A stretch of DNA of 64,000 nucleotides, from NCBI RefSeq assembly GCF_002013915.1, contig NZ_MBTF01000035.1:124001-188000 (forward strand), written 5' to 3'. The translations under genes were made by a program, and so were the position numbers. This document shows, piece by piece, positions 8,556 to 16,669 of this stretch. The stretch's first letter is position 1. Each line of letters starts with the position of its first letter. The notes beneath the pieces were generated by a model, which was not told the DNA's origin, did not search any database, and saw nothing but the letters and a program-made list of their open reading frames with translations. Source of the stretch: Mucilaginibacter pedocola. GTDB taxonomy: Bacteria > Bacteroidota > Bacteroidia > Sphingobacteriales > Sphingobacteriaceae.

Positions 8556-10430
8556 TTACTGGTTCACCCCAAAAGCTTCCCAGCCCGATGCCGACGCGCG
8601 GGTACAGGTCATGGCTTGGGTGCCGTTCTCGCTGCTGATGAATTTGGCGTTGTTGCCGCGCAGGGTTACTTTGCCATCAGTGGTTGGCACCCAGTCAAAT
8701 TTCTCCCAATCGCCAATGGTGGTGCGGTTGCAGGTTATGGCTTGTGTGCCATTCTCGCTGCTTACATATTTGCCCTGGCTTTGCAGCGCTATTTTGCCAC
8801 CGCCTGCATCAACCACGGTAAATTGCTCCCAGCCGCCGGCTGTGGCGCGGTTGCAGTTCATGGCTTGTGTACCGTTCTCGCTGCTAACGTATTGGTTGTT
8901 GAATCCCTTCAGTGTGATGGTAGAACCTATTGGCGCACCTGTGCCGCCACCACCGCCAGTGCCGGGTGTACCGCTCCATTTAAAGGTTACCACCGCGCCT
9001 GCTGCCAGGCTGTAGGTGAATGACTCGCTGCCCCACTTCACTTTAAAGCTGGTGGTGCTGTTGCCACTGTTAGATGCGATGAGTACTTTGGTACCATCGC
9101 CGTTTTTGAAGGCTACGTTTTGTATGCTGCCCGCAATGTTAGATGCTATGCGCACGGCACCGGGGCGTACTGCTTTAGAGGCATGGGCGATAATATAGTA
9201 GCCCACGTTGCGGGTGATAGAAGTACCGCTCACGGTGATACCGCCAAGGCAGGTGCTGCAGCCACCATTGGTATGCGGGTTGTTGTTAGGGTCGGCAGCA
9301 AGGTTCCACTCCAGTACGTTGCGGCTCCAGTTGCGGGTAGCGCCGATGATGAGGGTGTTGATATGCCAGCCGAGGTCGCCGCCAAAGTTGCTTGGTGCGC
9401 CCACCCATTGCTCGGTGAAGTAAACGTTTTTGTTAGGGTAGGCGTTGTGCACACCGGTTAGCGCGCTAATATCGCCGGCATACAAGTGGAAGGCCGAGCC
9501 ATCTACATAATTGCCTGCCTGGCCAACTACGGTAGTGGCATAGCTGGGCACATCGGCATTGTGATCGTAGGCGATGATCTTGGTATTGAAGCCGGCCGCC
9601 CTTATTTGAGGACCAAGGTTGTTGTTGATGAAGGTAACCTGCTCGTTGGCCTGCATTACCATGCTGGGGTTATTGTAGGGGTTAAGGGGTTCATTCTGCG
9701 GGGTAATAGCATCAATGGTAATACCCTGCGCTTTCATTGCCTGCAGGTATTTTACAAAGTAGCGGGCATAGGCATCGTAGTAAGCCGTGTTTAAGCTGCC
9801 GCCTGTGTAGCCGTTGTTGCCGGTGGTGTTAACCTTCATCCAGGTAGGGGCCGTCCAGGGGGTAGCTATTATTTTGATAGTTGGGTTAATGGCAATGATC
9901 TTTTTCAGGATGGGCAGGAAATCGGTGTTCTCCTGCGCCAGGCTAAAGTTGTTCATGTTCACATCTCCTGCGGTTTGGTTATAGGTGAAATCAGACGAGC
10001 TCAGGTCCGATGCGCCGATACTGATACGCAGGTAACTTATACCTATCTGCCCGTTGCCGGTGCCAAAAAGCTCATTAAGCACATTTGCCTGGTTGCCGCC
10101 CAGGCCATTAAGCAATTGGGCACTGCCGCCGGTCAGGGTAAAGCCGAAACCGTCGATACCCTGGTAGGTGGTGCCTTCGTCGACCGTGATGGTGTTGGCA
10201 TTTGTCCCCGCATCGGCAGCAAAACTTACGCTGCCTTGGGTTAGTTTGTTGCTTTGGTCGGCCGTGGTGAGCCAGGTGGTTACCGCGCTGGTGGCGTTGC
10301 GCGGTGTGGTGGTGGTAGTTTGCGCGCCATCAATAGTTTGGGTGCGTGCATCTTTCTTGCAGGCATTAAGCAAGAGGGCAAAGGTTGTCAGCATTAATGC
10401 GAGTAACCTTGTTGGGTAAGCAATTCTCAT
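8556..10430 (-). CDS. GH30 beta-glucanase lipoprotein (endo-beta-1,6-glucanase type) with beta-trefoil module
   Basis: 624 residues from the ATG at 10430; the frame stays open 44 codons further upstream, but only the 10430 start gives a proper lipoprotein signal (LLALMLTTFALLLNAC). The GH30 TIM barrel carries the acid/base glutamate in TPQNEPLNP (near 245) and the nucleophile in VYFTEQWVG (near 336). A beta-sandwich follows (about 400-495), then a Gly-rich linker and a three-repeat beta-trefoil (about 503-624) almost equal to that of GH16. Family members cleave glucosylceramide or beta-1,6-glucan; with GH16 and GH5 beside it, beta-1,6-glucan branches are the likeliest target. A good promoter lies about 160 bases upstream. 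Confidence 0.9.
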   Translation of the reverse strand: MRIAYPTRLLALMLTTFALLLNACKKDARTQTIDGAQTTTTTPRNATSAVTTWLTTADQSNKLTQGSVSFAADAGTNANTITVDEGTTYQGIDGFGFTLTGGSAQLLNGLGGNQANVLNELFGTGNGQIGISYLRISIGASDLSSSDFTYNQTAGDVNMNNFSLAQENTDFLPILKKIIAINPTIKIIATPWTAPTWMKVNTTGNNGYTGGSLNTAYYDAYARYFVKYLQAMKAQGITIDAITPQNEPLNPYNNPSMVMQANEQVTFINNNLGPQIRAAGFNTKIIAYDHNADVPSYATTVVGQAGNYVDGSAFHLYAGDISALTGVHNAYPNKNVYFTEQWVGAPSNFGGDLGWHINTLIIGATRNWSRNVLEWNLAADPNNNPHTNGGCSTCLGGITVSGTSITRNVGYYIIAHASKAVRPGAVRIASNIAGSIQNVAFKNGDGTKVLIASNSGNSTTSFKVKWGSESFTYSLAAGAVVTFKWSGTPGTGGGGGTGAPIGSTITLKGFNNQYVSSENGTQAMNCNRATAGGWEQFTVVDAGGGKIALQSQGKYVSSENGTQAITCNRTTIGDWEKFDWVPTTDGKVTLRGNNAKFISSENGTQAMTCTRASASGWEAFGVNQ

Positions 10431-10596
10431 AGTTGTTATTGGTTTGGTGTTAATTGGTGTTGCGTACTTAAAAGCCGTAAATGCCTGCAAGCCATTAACT
10501 TTAATGTAAACCAAAGGCAGGGCAAGCCATGAGCAGCAAGCGTGCATATGGGTATTCTTCAAGAAAAAGGCAGATGCCGGTTTATATCGGTTAAGG

Positions 10597-10625
10597 CAAA
10601 TTTAAAGTAATTTTTACGTTACAAA
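10597..10625 (-). promoter_or_regulatory. Promoter of the GH30 gene
   Basis: On the minus strand TTTG (10625-10622) and TAAATTTG (10604-10597) are 17 bases apart, a good Bacteroidota -33/-7 pair. Transcription would start near 10590 and leave a leader of about 160 bases. Confidence 0.65.
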
Positions 10626-10707
10626 CAAATTTCAAATACTGCAATAAGCTGATAATTAGATAATTATAAATATATTGATACGCTTACGTCGCAAAGGCAG
10701 AAATGCA

Positions 10708-10740
10708 AAAAGCCGCTTTAAACTGTTTAAAGCGGCTTTT
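10708..10740. terminator. Perfect palindromic terminator
   Basis: AAAAGCCGCTTTAAAC and its exact inverse flank a single T (16-bp arms), giving A and T runs on both sides. It can end the leftward DinB-family transcript before the GH30 promoter. Confidence 0.8.
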
Positions 10741-10841
10741 GAAAAAAAGAAAAAATAGTTGCGATACGCTTACTTCACAGTTTAATTTTTAAGCAATATA
10801 GCTATGGGGTGTAAGCGGTTCAGGTTTAAATAAAACTCATT

Positions 10842-10940
10842 CCGTCATTGCGAGGCACGAAGCGATCCCCTATATGCAAATCCGCAATGCAAAGCGGTAA
10901 TGCTAAACCGAAGATTGCCGCGCTATCGCTCGCAAGGACG
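10842..10940. repeat. REP-like dispersed palindrome, CGTCATTGCGAGG family
   Basis: Left arm CGTCATTGCGAGGCACGAAG and right arm CGCTATCGCTCGCAAGGACG are inverted, with GCGATCCCC and GAAGATTGC as a second inner pair. It is immediately past the stop of the DinB-family gene. Confidence 0.75.
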
Positions 10941-10949
10941 TGAGGAGCA

Positions 10950-11465
10950 CTACCATCTCTCCCAAAATGCAGGCGGCTCAATACCCAAAGCACGCAGGTA
11001 AACAGTGCCTTGTGCACGGTGATGTATCTCGTTATCCATTACATATTGTATAGTACCGATAACGGTATTGTCCCACTGGCCAAAAGACTTAACCACTTCG
11101 GCAAAACGAGCCGCAGGTATTTGTGGCCAAAGCGTATCAAGTTGTTCGGTTACCTCGTCCCAGGCCGCCAGCAATTCGGCTTTCGATTTAATATCGGCGG
11201 TGGTGTCAAAATAATCCAATTCGGGTTTTGTGGACCAGTCGCCGGTAACAATACCACTAATGCCTCCGCTGGTAAGGCCAATAATTTCTTTTGCAAGGGC
11301 TGCGTAGGTGCGCATACCGCCGATAGAAAATCCGAAAAGTTCATTTTCCGGGAAAGCGTTCAATACTTTGCGGCTCAATTTACGGTGGCCCTGCCAGTGT
11401 GATAAAAGTTCGCCTGCGGTTATTACGGTTACATCTGCGTTGGTTTCAATTACTTGGTTTTCCAT
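10950..11465 (-). CDS. DinB/YfiT-family protein
   Basis: A 171-residue helical protein. The metal-binding histidine pattern of the DinB four-helix bundle is visible: an early HW (SHWQGHRKLSR), and the late DNEIHHRAQGTVYLRALG which is the most typical DinB stretch. Members use the histidine triad to hold a divalent metal; some are thiol-dependent S-transferases, but the reaction here cannot be told. Single gene with a REP-like element after it. Confidence 0.88.
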   Translation of the reverse strand: MENQVIETNADVTVITAGELLSHWQGHRKLSRKVLNAFPENELFGFSIGGMRTYAALAKEIIGLTSGGISGIVTGDWSTKPELDYFDTTADIKSKAELLAAWDEVTEQLDTLWPQIPAARFAEVVKSFGQWDNTVIGTIQYVMDNEIHHRAQGTVYLRALGIEPPAFWERW

Positions 11466-11585
11466 TATCTTTTGTTGTTTTTGTTTGTTGATACAAAGAA
11501 ACCATGGGCTAATGACAGCAGTATGTCAGTAGGGAGTTGAGAAAGTTATTTTTTCTGAACCATGATTCGCCTGATGAGAAGATTC

Positions 11586-11676
11586 TCCGATTCTATGATT
11601 GGCATAATCGGAATGTAGTATGAGATTGCCACACCGCGCCATCGCTTCAGCCTCCCCACTGCGGTTCGCAATGACA
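11586..11676. repeat. Partial REP-like repeat and small hairpin
   Basis: TCCGATT (11586-11592) and AATCGGA flank about 13 bases as a small hairpin. Next to it TATGAGATTGCC (11620) to TTCGCAATGACATA (11676) looks like a shortened, inverted relative of the element at 10842-10940. It fills most of the 286-base gap between the DinB gene and the 7TM fusion gene. Confidence 0.5.
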
Positions 11677-11751
11677 TAATGGCTATAGGGGCTCGGTTAG
11701 GGGGCAGCTTCATCTGCACATCTGCAATCGGCACACCTGCACATCCGAAGC

Positions 11752-13656
11752 TTACTCTTCCGAATTATCGATAACCAGTTTACTCCAGCCTTTGCTCCCT
11801 GCATTTTTGATCTCTTTCTTGCGGGCTTCCATGGCTTTTTTAATGCGGCTGCTGTAGGCCCAGCAGGTGCTTTGGCGGATGGAGAGTATCTCGGATAATT
11901 TATGCGATGATATTTTGCCCTTAGTGCTATACATCAAAAATATCATGTAAAAGGCCTTATTGATGGGTATGCGGGTGTTCTGCAGAATGGTGTAGGCAAT
12001 AACCGATTCCTCGTAGCCGCATTTAGAGCAGCGGCGGCTGTAGGGCAGGTGGCCGTTGCCGTAGTGAGTGTTGCTGCATTTTTTGCAGGCGTAACCATGC
12101 TCCCATTTCAGGTCTGATAGGAATTTGAAGCAAGTTTCGCGGTCGGGATATATTTTGCTGAACTCCTCAAAATCTACCTCGGCGCTCATTACCCTATCGT
12201 GCGTTACCTTCTCGATATCGTTATGCAGGCTCAGATTATCCTTTTCCAACAGGACATTCATGCGCGATATTTCTTCCGCCTGTTGCTGCAGCAATTGGTT
12301 TACGGCAACAAGTTCTTCGTTCTGTAATTCAATGAGCGACGATTTTTCTATCAACTCGCTGGTGCGCTCGGCTACCTGTACTTCCAGGTTGCGGTTCAGC
12401 ATATCCTTTAGCTCCTCGTTTTGTTGGAGTTGCTTGATCATGCGTTCCTGCGCTATGTCCTTCTCGCGTTTAAGCATGCGCACCCTATCGCCAATAGCAA
12501 AGGTGATGAACAGCATCTCCATAATAAAGCAAAAACTGAGGCTGTAAAAGTTAAGCGCCGTAACCGGCAACCACCATAAATTAAGCGCAATGAGCGATTT
12601 GATGACGAAGCCCGTAAACAAAAAGCTATAACCGATAACAAAGAAACGCGCCGCCCGGTAACCCTTATACAAAACATAACAGCCCGAAGCAAAGGCAACC
12701 GAGAGTGGCACTATTTCGATAATTTTATAACTGAACCAGTTTTTATCTACCGCCAAACACAGCATAAAAAAAGCCGACCGCGCCACAATTACCCCATTGA
12801 TGAGCTTATTAAACCCGGGCGCATTCTCTTTTAAATTGAGCAGGCTTTGAGCAAATAACATTGCAAATGTACTGGCCAAAAACAAGGCAATCCCGTAGGC
12901 ATAGTGGTTCCACCCGGGTGCCATTTGCCACAGGTATTGGTAGGCAATGCCGTCGGTACACATTTCGTAAAGCCCGATGCTGAGGTTATACACAATGTAG
13001 TACAGGTACTGCCGCTGCCGCATGGCCACGAACATCATGAAATTGTACAGCCCGAATACGAGTATCATGCCGTAGAATATCCCGAAATAGAAATACTCAT
13101 CCAGCGCATAGGCAATAAACCAGTTTACCGACCGCAGCACAATAATGACGTTGGCCGACTGGTTAGACCGCAGCTTGAAGTAGTAGTAGTTCTCGCCCTT
13201 TAACTCGGTACTGATATTAAAGGTGAAGTTTTTATGCGCATACAACCTTTGCGAAAACGGGCGGTTACTGCCCAGCATAGTGGCGCTGTACACCCCCTCT
13301 TTGGTAGGCGAATAAACCGTGATGCTATCAATAGTTTGGTCGAAAAACTCCAGCAGCCAGTTGTTTTTGGTAGCAATCTGCTGATCGAGCCTTATGCGGT
13401 ACCAATAGGTGGTATTGGCATCTACAACTTGCGGTGTAGGCGCGGTGTTAGCTACGAATTTGCTGGTATATGTGGTGGTTATATCGGCAATGCCCAGTTT
13501 ATTGGTAGTATCGGGGAAAGATTCCAACTCGCCGAAACGGAAAACATGCTGCTTGGCGGTATCGGCAACGGGCACTAAGGTTTGTGCACAAGCAGGCTTA
13601 AAAAAACCAGCCAATAACACAAAAAGGCATACCAGTTTTTGGTAACGTTTATCCAT
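11752..13656 (-). CDS. 7TM-DISM receptor fused to IS1595-type transposase zinc-ribbon/HTH domain
   Basis: A 634-residue protein. In order: signal peptide (1-25); a periplasmic 7TMR-DISM extracellular domain (about 40-170, with ANTTYWYRIRLDQQ and a jelly-roll pattern); seven membrane helices (about 183-385); a coiled coil (about 390-490); and a C-terminal unit from about 500. That unit reads CFKFLSDLKWEHGYACKKC, SRRCSKCGYEESVIAYT and ILQNTRIPINKAFYMIFLM, the zinc-ribbon (CxxC at 524-527 and 543-546) and following region found at the N-terminus of IS1595-family transposases. The DDE catalytic domain is absent; the protein ends about 88 residues after the ribbon. DISM receptors normally end in histidine kinase, cyclase or HTH domains, so this end is probably a DNA- or RNA-binding output. 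It lies downstream of the GH5 gene on the same strand. Confidence 0.85.
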   Translation of the reverse strand: MDKRYQKLVCLFVLLAGFFKPACAQTLVPVADTAKQHVFRFGELESFPDTTNKLGIADITTTYTSKFVANTAPTPQVVDANTTYWYRIRLDQQIATKNNWLLEFFDQTIDSITVYSPTKEGVYSATMLGSNRPFSQRLYAHKNFTFNISTELKGENYYYFKLRSNQSANVIIVLRSVNWFIAYALDEYFYFGIFYGMILVFGLYNFMMFVAMRQRQYLYYIVYNLSIGLYEMCTDGIAYQYLWQMAPGWNHYAYGIALFLASTFAMLFAQSLLNLKENAPGFNKLINGVIVARSAFFMLCLAVDKNWFSYKIIEIVPLSVAFASGCYVLYKGYRAARFFVIGYSFLFTGFVIKSLIALNLWWLPVTALNFYSLSFCFIMEMLFITFAIGDRVRMLKREKDIAQERMIKQLQQNEELKDMLNRNLEVQVAERTSELIEKSSLIELQNEELVAVNQLLQQQAEEISRMNVLLEKDNLSLHNDIEKVTHDRVMSAEVDFEEFSKIYPDRETCFKFLSDLKWEHGYACKKCSNTHYGNGHLPYSRRCSKCGYEESVIAYTILQNTRIPINKAFYMIFLMYSTKGKISSHKLSEILSIRQSTCWAYSSRIKKAMEARKKEIKNAGSKGWSKLVIDNSEE

Positions 13657-13670
13657 GCTTTTTCATTAAA

Positions 13671-13703
13671 CCCGCCCCGTTCGGGGGAACGAGACGGGCG
13701 GTA
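13671..13703. other. GC-rich hairpin between GH5 and the 7TM fusion gene
   Basis: CCGCCCCGTTC and GAACGAGACGGGCGG can pair around a short G-rich loop. There is no T-run after it in the leftward direction, so it is more likely a transcript-stability or attenuation hairpin than a full terminator. Confidence 0.5.
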
Positions 13704-13770
13704 GGGTTATAATTAGTTGAGCAATGTAAGCGAATTATCGCTTTGAACCTATTAAGGGTAAACTACACAA

Positions 13771-15000
13771 TTATTTGGCCGGTACTTTTAGCCCCAAGGC
13801 TTCTATATAGCCTTTCTGCGGTGTGCTGTTGGTAAACTTGCAGTTCTCTAAAAAAGCATAAAGCGCGGCTTTTATTTTAGCTCTATCGGCAGGGGCGGCT
13901 TTGCGCACTTCCTCGAAACTTGCGCGGGGCTTTTCGGTATAGTCGATTATTTCCTGGTAGCCATCGGGCACGTTAAAGCTCATAAAGCCGCGGGTGTTAT
14001 CCAGCTTTTTGTAGGGCCAGTAGTGCCAGCCAATATTGTTCTGCTCGCATACGATACGGAAATCGCGCACCCATTCGTCGGTATTCTCGCCGGTTTCGCC
14101 AACGTAAATAGGTACTTTGTATTTCTCGCGGAAATCAATGTATTCCTGCACTACGGCTTTTGTGGCGTCCGTCCAGTATTTATGGAAAGTGTAAACCGCC
14201 TTGGTATCGAAAGGCTTCCCGAATATTTTAAAGTTGCTATCCCACTGCGCGCCGCCGATGAATACGATGTGGTTTTTATCTACCGAGCGCACCGCCGCGG
14301 TGATCTCTTTATAAGTAGGCTCCAGGTGCGGGTTTAGTTCATCAACCTTAAAGTAATGGGCAATAGGTTCGTTCAGCAGGTCGTAACCTAATATGATGCT
14401 TTCGTTTTTATAATGATCGGCGATGCGTTTCCAGATATCGGCGGTTTGTTTTCGGTTGGCCGCGCTGGTGAACAGGAAGGGGTAACCGTCGCCGTCATCG
14501 ATATTATCCCCGGTTTGGCCGCCGGGTGCGCAGTGCATATCCAGCATCACATAGAGTTTTTCCTGCTTGCACCAGGCTATAACACGGTCGAGCAGTTCGA
14601 ACCCGCGGTTAGGGTTGTTCATACCCATATAGCTTTCGCTGGTGAATAGCTTATAGTTGAATGGTATGCGGATAGAGTTGGCGCCGGAGGCTTTAATGAA
14701 CTTAATATCGGCCTGCGTGATGTAAGTATCCTGGAACTTCTTCCAAAACAGGCGGGTTTCTTCGGGGCCTATCAATTCGGTAACGGCCTGGTTAATGAGG
14801 CGCTGCGAGTTAACGCTTTTAAACTTGAACATGTAGCCCTCGGGCACCAGCCAATTGCCCAAATTGGTGCCTTTAATAAAGAAAGGCTTGCCGTCAACGC
14901 CGATAATTTCTTTGCCCTTTGTGCTGATGAATTTGGGCGACTGCGCGCACAAGCCCAAGCTTGCCGTAAGCACCGCGAGTAAAATGAGTACTTTTTTCAT
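13771..15000 (-). CDS. GH5 family beta-glucanase, secreted
   Basis: A 409-residue protein with a signal peptide (residues 1-19, ending LCAQ). The GH5 (beta/alpha)8 barrel shows GTNLGNWLVPEG at the start of the domain, NSIRIPFNY on strand 3, LDMHCAPGGQ, the acid/base glutamate in YDLLNEPIAHY (near 215) and the nucleophile in PIYVGETGEN (near 299). The GNWLVPEG opening is like that of exo-beta-1,3-glucanases and other GH5 members, so a beta-glucan substrate is likely but the exact bond is not fixed. It belongs with GH30 and GH16 in one carbohydrate locus. A TACATTTG -7 box lies about 145 bases upstream. Confidence 0.88.
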   Translation of the reverse strand: MKKVLILLAVLTASLGLCAQSPKFISTKGKEIIGVDGKPFFIKGTNLGNWLVPEGYMFKFKSVNSQRLINQAVTELIGPEETRLFWKKFQDTYITQADIKFIKASGANSIRIPFNYKLFTSESYMGMNNPNRGFELLDRVIAWCKQEKLYVMLDMHCAPGGQTGDNIDDGDGYPFLFTSAANRKQTADIWKRIADHYKNESIILGYDLLNEPIAHYFKVDELNPHLEPTYKEITAAVRSVDKNHIVFIGGAQWDSNFKIFGKPFDTKAVYTFHKYWTDATKAVVQEYIDFREKYKVPIYVGETGENTDEWVRDFRIVCEQNNIGWHYWPYKKLDNTRGFMSFNVPDGYQEIIDYTEKPRASFEEVRKAAPADRAKIKAALYAFLENCKFTNSTPQKGYIEALGLKVPAK

Positions 15001-15145
15001 GTGGTGTGAGATAGGATGAGATTTGAGAGATATAGTTGATTTATTTATGAGATTCGGTATCAGTAATGCACAAGGCCGCCCTGCGGACGTGCAGCAAAAT
15101 AGTTTTTCATTATTGGCAATAGTTTATATTGGTGTACAGGTAACA

Positions 15146-15153
15146 CAAATGTA
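15146..15153 (-). promoter_or_regulatory. -7 box candidate for the GH5 gene
   Basis: The minus strand reads TACATTTG, fitting TAnnTTTG. No clear TTTG is found at the usual distance, so only the -7 part is supported. The leader would be about 140 bases. Confidence 0.4.
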
Positions 15154-15185
15154 ATGTATTCGCCCCATTTGTTTTACAGTTTATA

Positions 15186-15216
15186 TTTGTGTTGGGCGGC
15201 AGATATGCGTAATTTG
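15186..15216 (+). promoter_or_regulatory. Promoter of modABC
   Basis: TTTG (15186-15189) is followed after 20 bases by TAATTTG (15210-15216), a -7 box one base short of the consensus. The modA start is 19 bases further on. Confidence 0.5.
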
Positions 15217-15235
15217 TATTTATTGATGAACGGGT

Positions 15236-15997
15236 ATGAATAAAATTTACAGGCTTCTATTAAGGGTATCGGTATTCCTGGCTGGTATGAACGGCATAAC
15301 CGCCAACGCGCAAAACCTAAAGGTAGCCATTGCGGCCAACCTGCAACCGGTAATGAAGGTTTTGCAGGAAGATTTTACTAAGCGCACGGGTATAATTGTA
15401 GATGCCATATCCGGCCCATCAGGTAACCTCACCACACAGATAAAGAACGGGGCACCCTTCGATGTTTTCCTTTCTGCCGATATGGGTTTTCCGCAGGAGC
15501 TTTTTAAGAGCGGGCTTGCCGTGCAGAAACCGGTAGTGTATGCCTCCGGCGCACTCATCATCTGCAGCACGCAAAAACTCGACTTTAATAACTGGCAAAA
15601 GCTTTTATCCGCCGCTTCCATCGAGAAAATTGCTATCGGCAATCCCGAAATTGCCCCTTACGGAAAAGCTGCCGAAGAGGCGCTGAAATACGAGCGTGTT
15701 TACGATAAAATGAAAGATAAGATAGTGCTTGGAGAGAGCATTACGCAGGTGAACACCTACATTACTACGGGTGTGGTGCAGGTGGGCTTTACCACACTAT
15801 CATTGGTAAAAGATGCTGATATAAAAACCAAACTTTATTATAAAGTTGTAAACCCCAAAACCTACAAGCCTATTGAACAGAGTATGGTGCTGGTAAAACA
15901 AAAACAGATCAACCCGCAGGCCGAAAAGTTTTACCGCTATATATTAAGCGCACCCGCAAAAAAGATATTCACCCGCTTTGGCTACAAGGTTAACTAA
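15236..15997 (+). CDS. modA: Molybdate ABC transporter, periplasmic binding protein
   Basis: A 253-residue protein with a signal peptide (about 1-25, ending TANAQ). It shows the ModA pattern: NLKVAIAANLQPVMKVL at the start of the mature part, SGPSGNLTTQIKNGAPFDVF (oxyanion-binding Ser and the family GAPFDVFLSAD motif), and IGNPEIAPYGKAAEEAL. ModA binds molybdate or tungstate in the periplasm and gives it to ModB. The stop is directly followed by modB. Signal peptide lacks a lipobox, so it is a soluble periplasmic form. Confidence 0.95.
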   Translation: MNKIYRLLLRVSVFLAGMNGITANAQNLKVAIAANLQPVMKVLQEDFTKRTGIIVDAISGPSGNLTTQIKNGAPFDVFLSADMGFPQELFKSGLAVQKPVVYASGALIICSTQKLDFNNWQKLLSAASIEKIAIGNPEIAPYGKAAEEALKYERVYDKMKDKIVLGESITQVNTYITTGVVQVGFTTLSLVKDADIKTKLYYKVVNPKTYKPIEQSMVLVKQKQINPQAEKFYRYILSAPAKKIFTRFGYKVN

Positions 15998-16669
15998 ATG
16001 GATATAACCCCCATATGGCTTACGCTGAAACTGGCAGGCATTACCACCGTAGTGTTGCTTCTGCTTGGCTTGCCTTTGGGTTGGTGGCTATCTAAAAAGC
16101 GCTCGCTGTATAAAATTATTACCGAAGCTATTATTACCATGCCGTTGGTTTTGCCGCCATCGGTATTGGGTTTTTATTTGCTGCTGGCATTCAGCCCGCG
16201 CCACGGCGTTGGGCAATGGCTGTTGGATACCTTTAGCCTGCGGCTGGTGTTCAGTTTCCCGGGATTGGTTATTGCCTCCGTTATTTACAGCCTGCCCTTT
16301 ATGGTAAGCCCGGTAAAATCCGCTTTTCAGCAATTGCCGGCATCGCTACGGCAAGCATCGCTCACGCTGGGCAAAACCGAATGGCAAACCTTTTGGCACG
16401 TACTGCTGCCCAATATAAAACCATCCCTACTAACAGCCATCGTATTAACCTTTGCGCATACCCTTGGCGAGTTCGGCGTAGTGCTGATGATAGGCGGCAA
16501 TATACCCGGCGTAACACGCGTGGCATCTATTGCGGTTTACGATGCCGTGGAACGGATGGATTATCCCGCCGCAAATAACTATTCGTTCGTGTTGTTCGCC
16601 ATAACCTTTGTGCTGGTAATAAGCGTATTCATTTACAATAAGTACCAGGTAAAAAGCCCGCTGGAATGA
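15998..16669 (+). CDS. modB: Molybdate ABC transporter, permease
   Basis: A 223-residue inner-membrane protein with about five helices. The LPLVLPPSVLGFYLL stretch and the EAA loop around ASLTLGKTEWQTFWHVLLPN are typical of ModB permeases, as is TLGEFGVVLMIGGNIPG. It forms the membrane channel of the molybdate importer. The start immediately follows the modA stop and its own stop overlaps the modC start by 4 bases (ATGA), so the three subunits are made together. Confidence 0.95.
   Translation: MDITPIWLTLKLAGITTVVLLLLGLPLGWWLSKKRSLYKIITEAIITMPLVLPPSVLGFYLLLAFSPRHGVGQWLLDTFSLRLVFSFPGLVIASVIYSLPFMVSPVKSAFQQLPASLRQASLTLGKTEWQTFWHVLLPNIKPSLLTAIVLTFAHTLGEFGVVLMIGGNIPGVTRVASIAVYDAVERMDYPAANNYSFVLFAITFVLVISVFIYNKYQVKSPLE

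Larger units (their letters stand above)
10431..10949. other. 519-bp intergenic region before GH30: promoter, leader, terminator and REP-like repeat
   Basis: From left to right it holds the roughly 160-base GH30 leader, the GH30 promoter (10597-10625), an AT-rich stretch, a perfect 33-base palindrome (10708-10740) flanked by two copies of GATACGCTTAC (10677-10687 and 10763-10773), and a REP-like element (10842-10940). No RNA gene or convincing small gene was found. Confidence 0.7.

Noticed and set aside
8364..9023. Plus-strand open frame opposite the GH30 trefoil
   Set aside because: It is the antisense of a firm, repeated protein module and starts within palindrome copy B.
10431..10562. 44-codon upstream extension of the GH30 frame
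   Set aside because: Only the ATG at 10430 gives a lipoprotein signal at the N-terminus; the extension would bury it.
11752..13656. Intact IS1595-type insertion sequence
   Set aside because: The DDE catalytic part is absent, there are no terminal repeats, and the transposase-like domain is in frame with a complete 7TM receptor.
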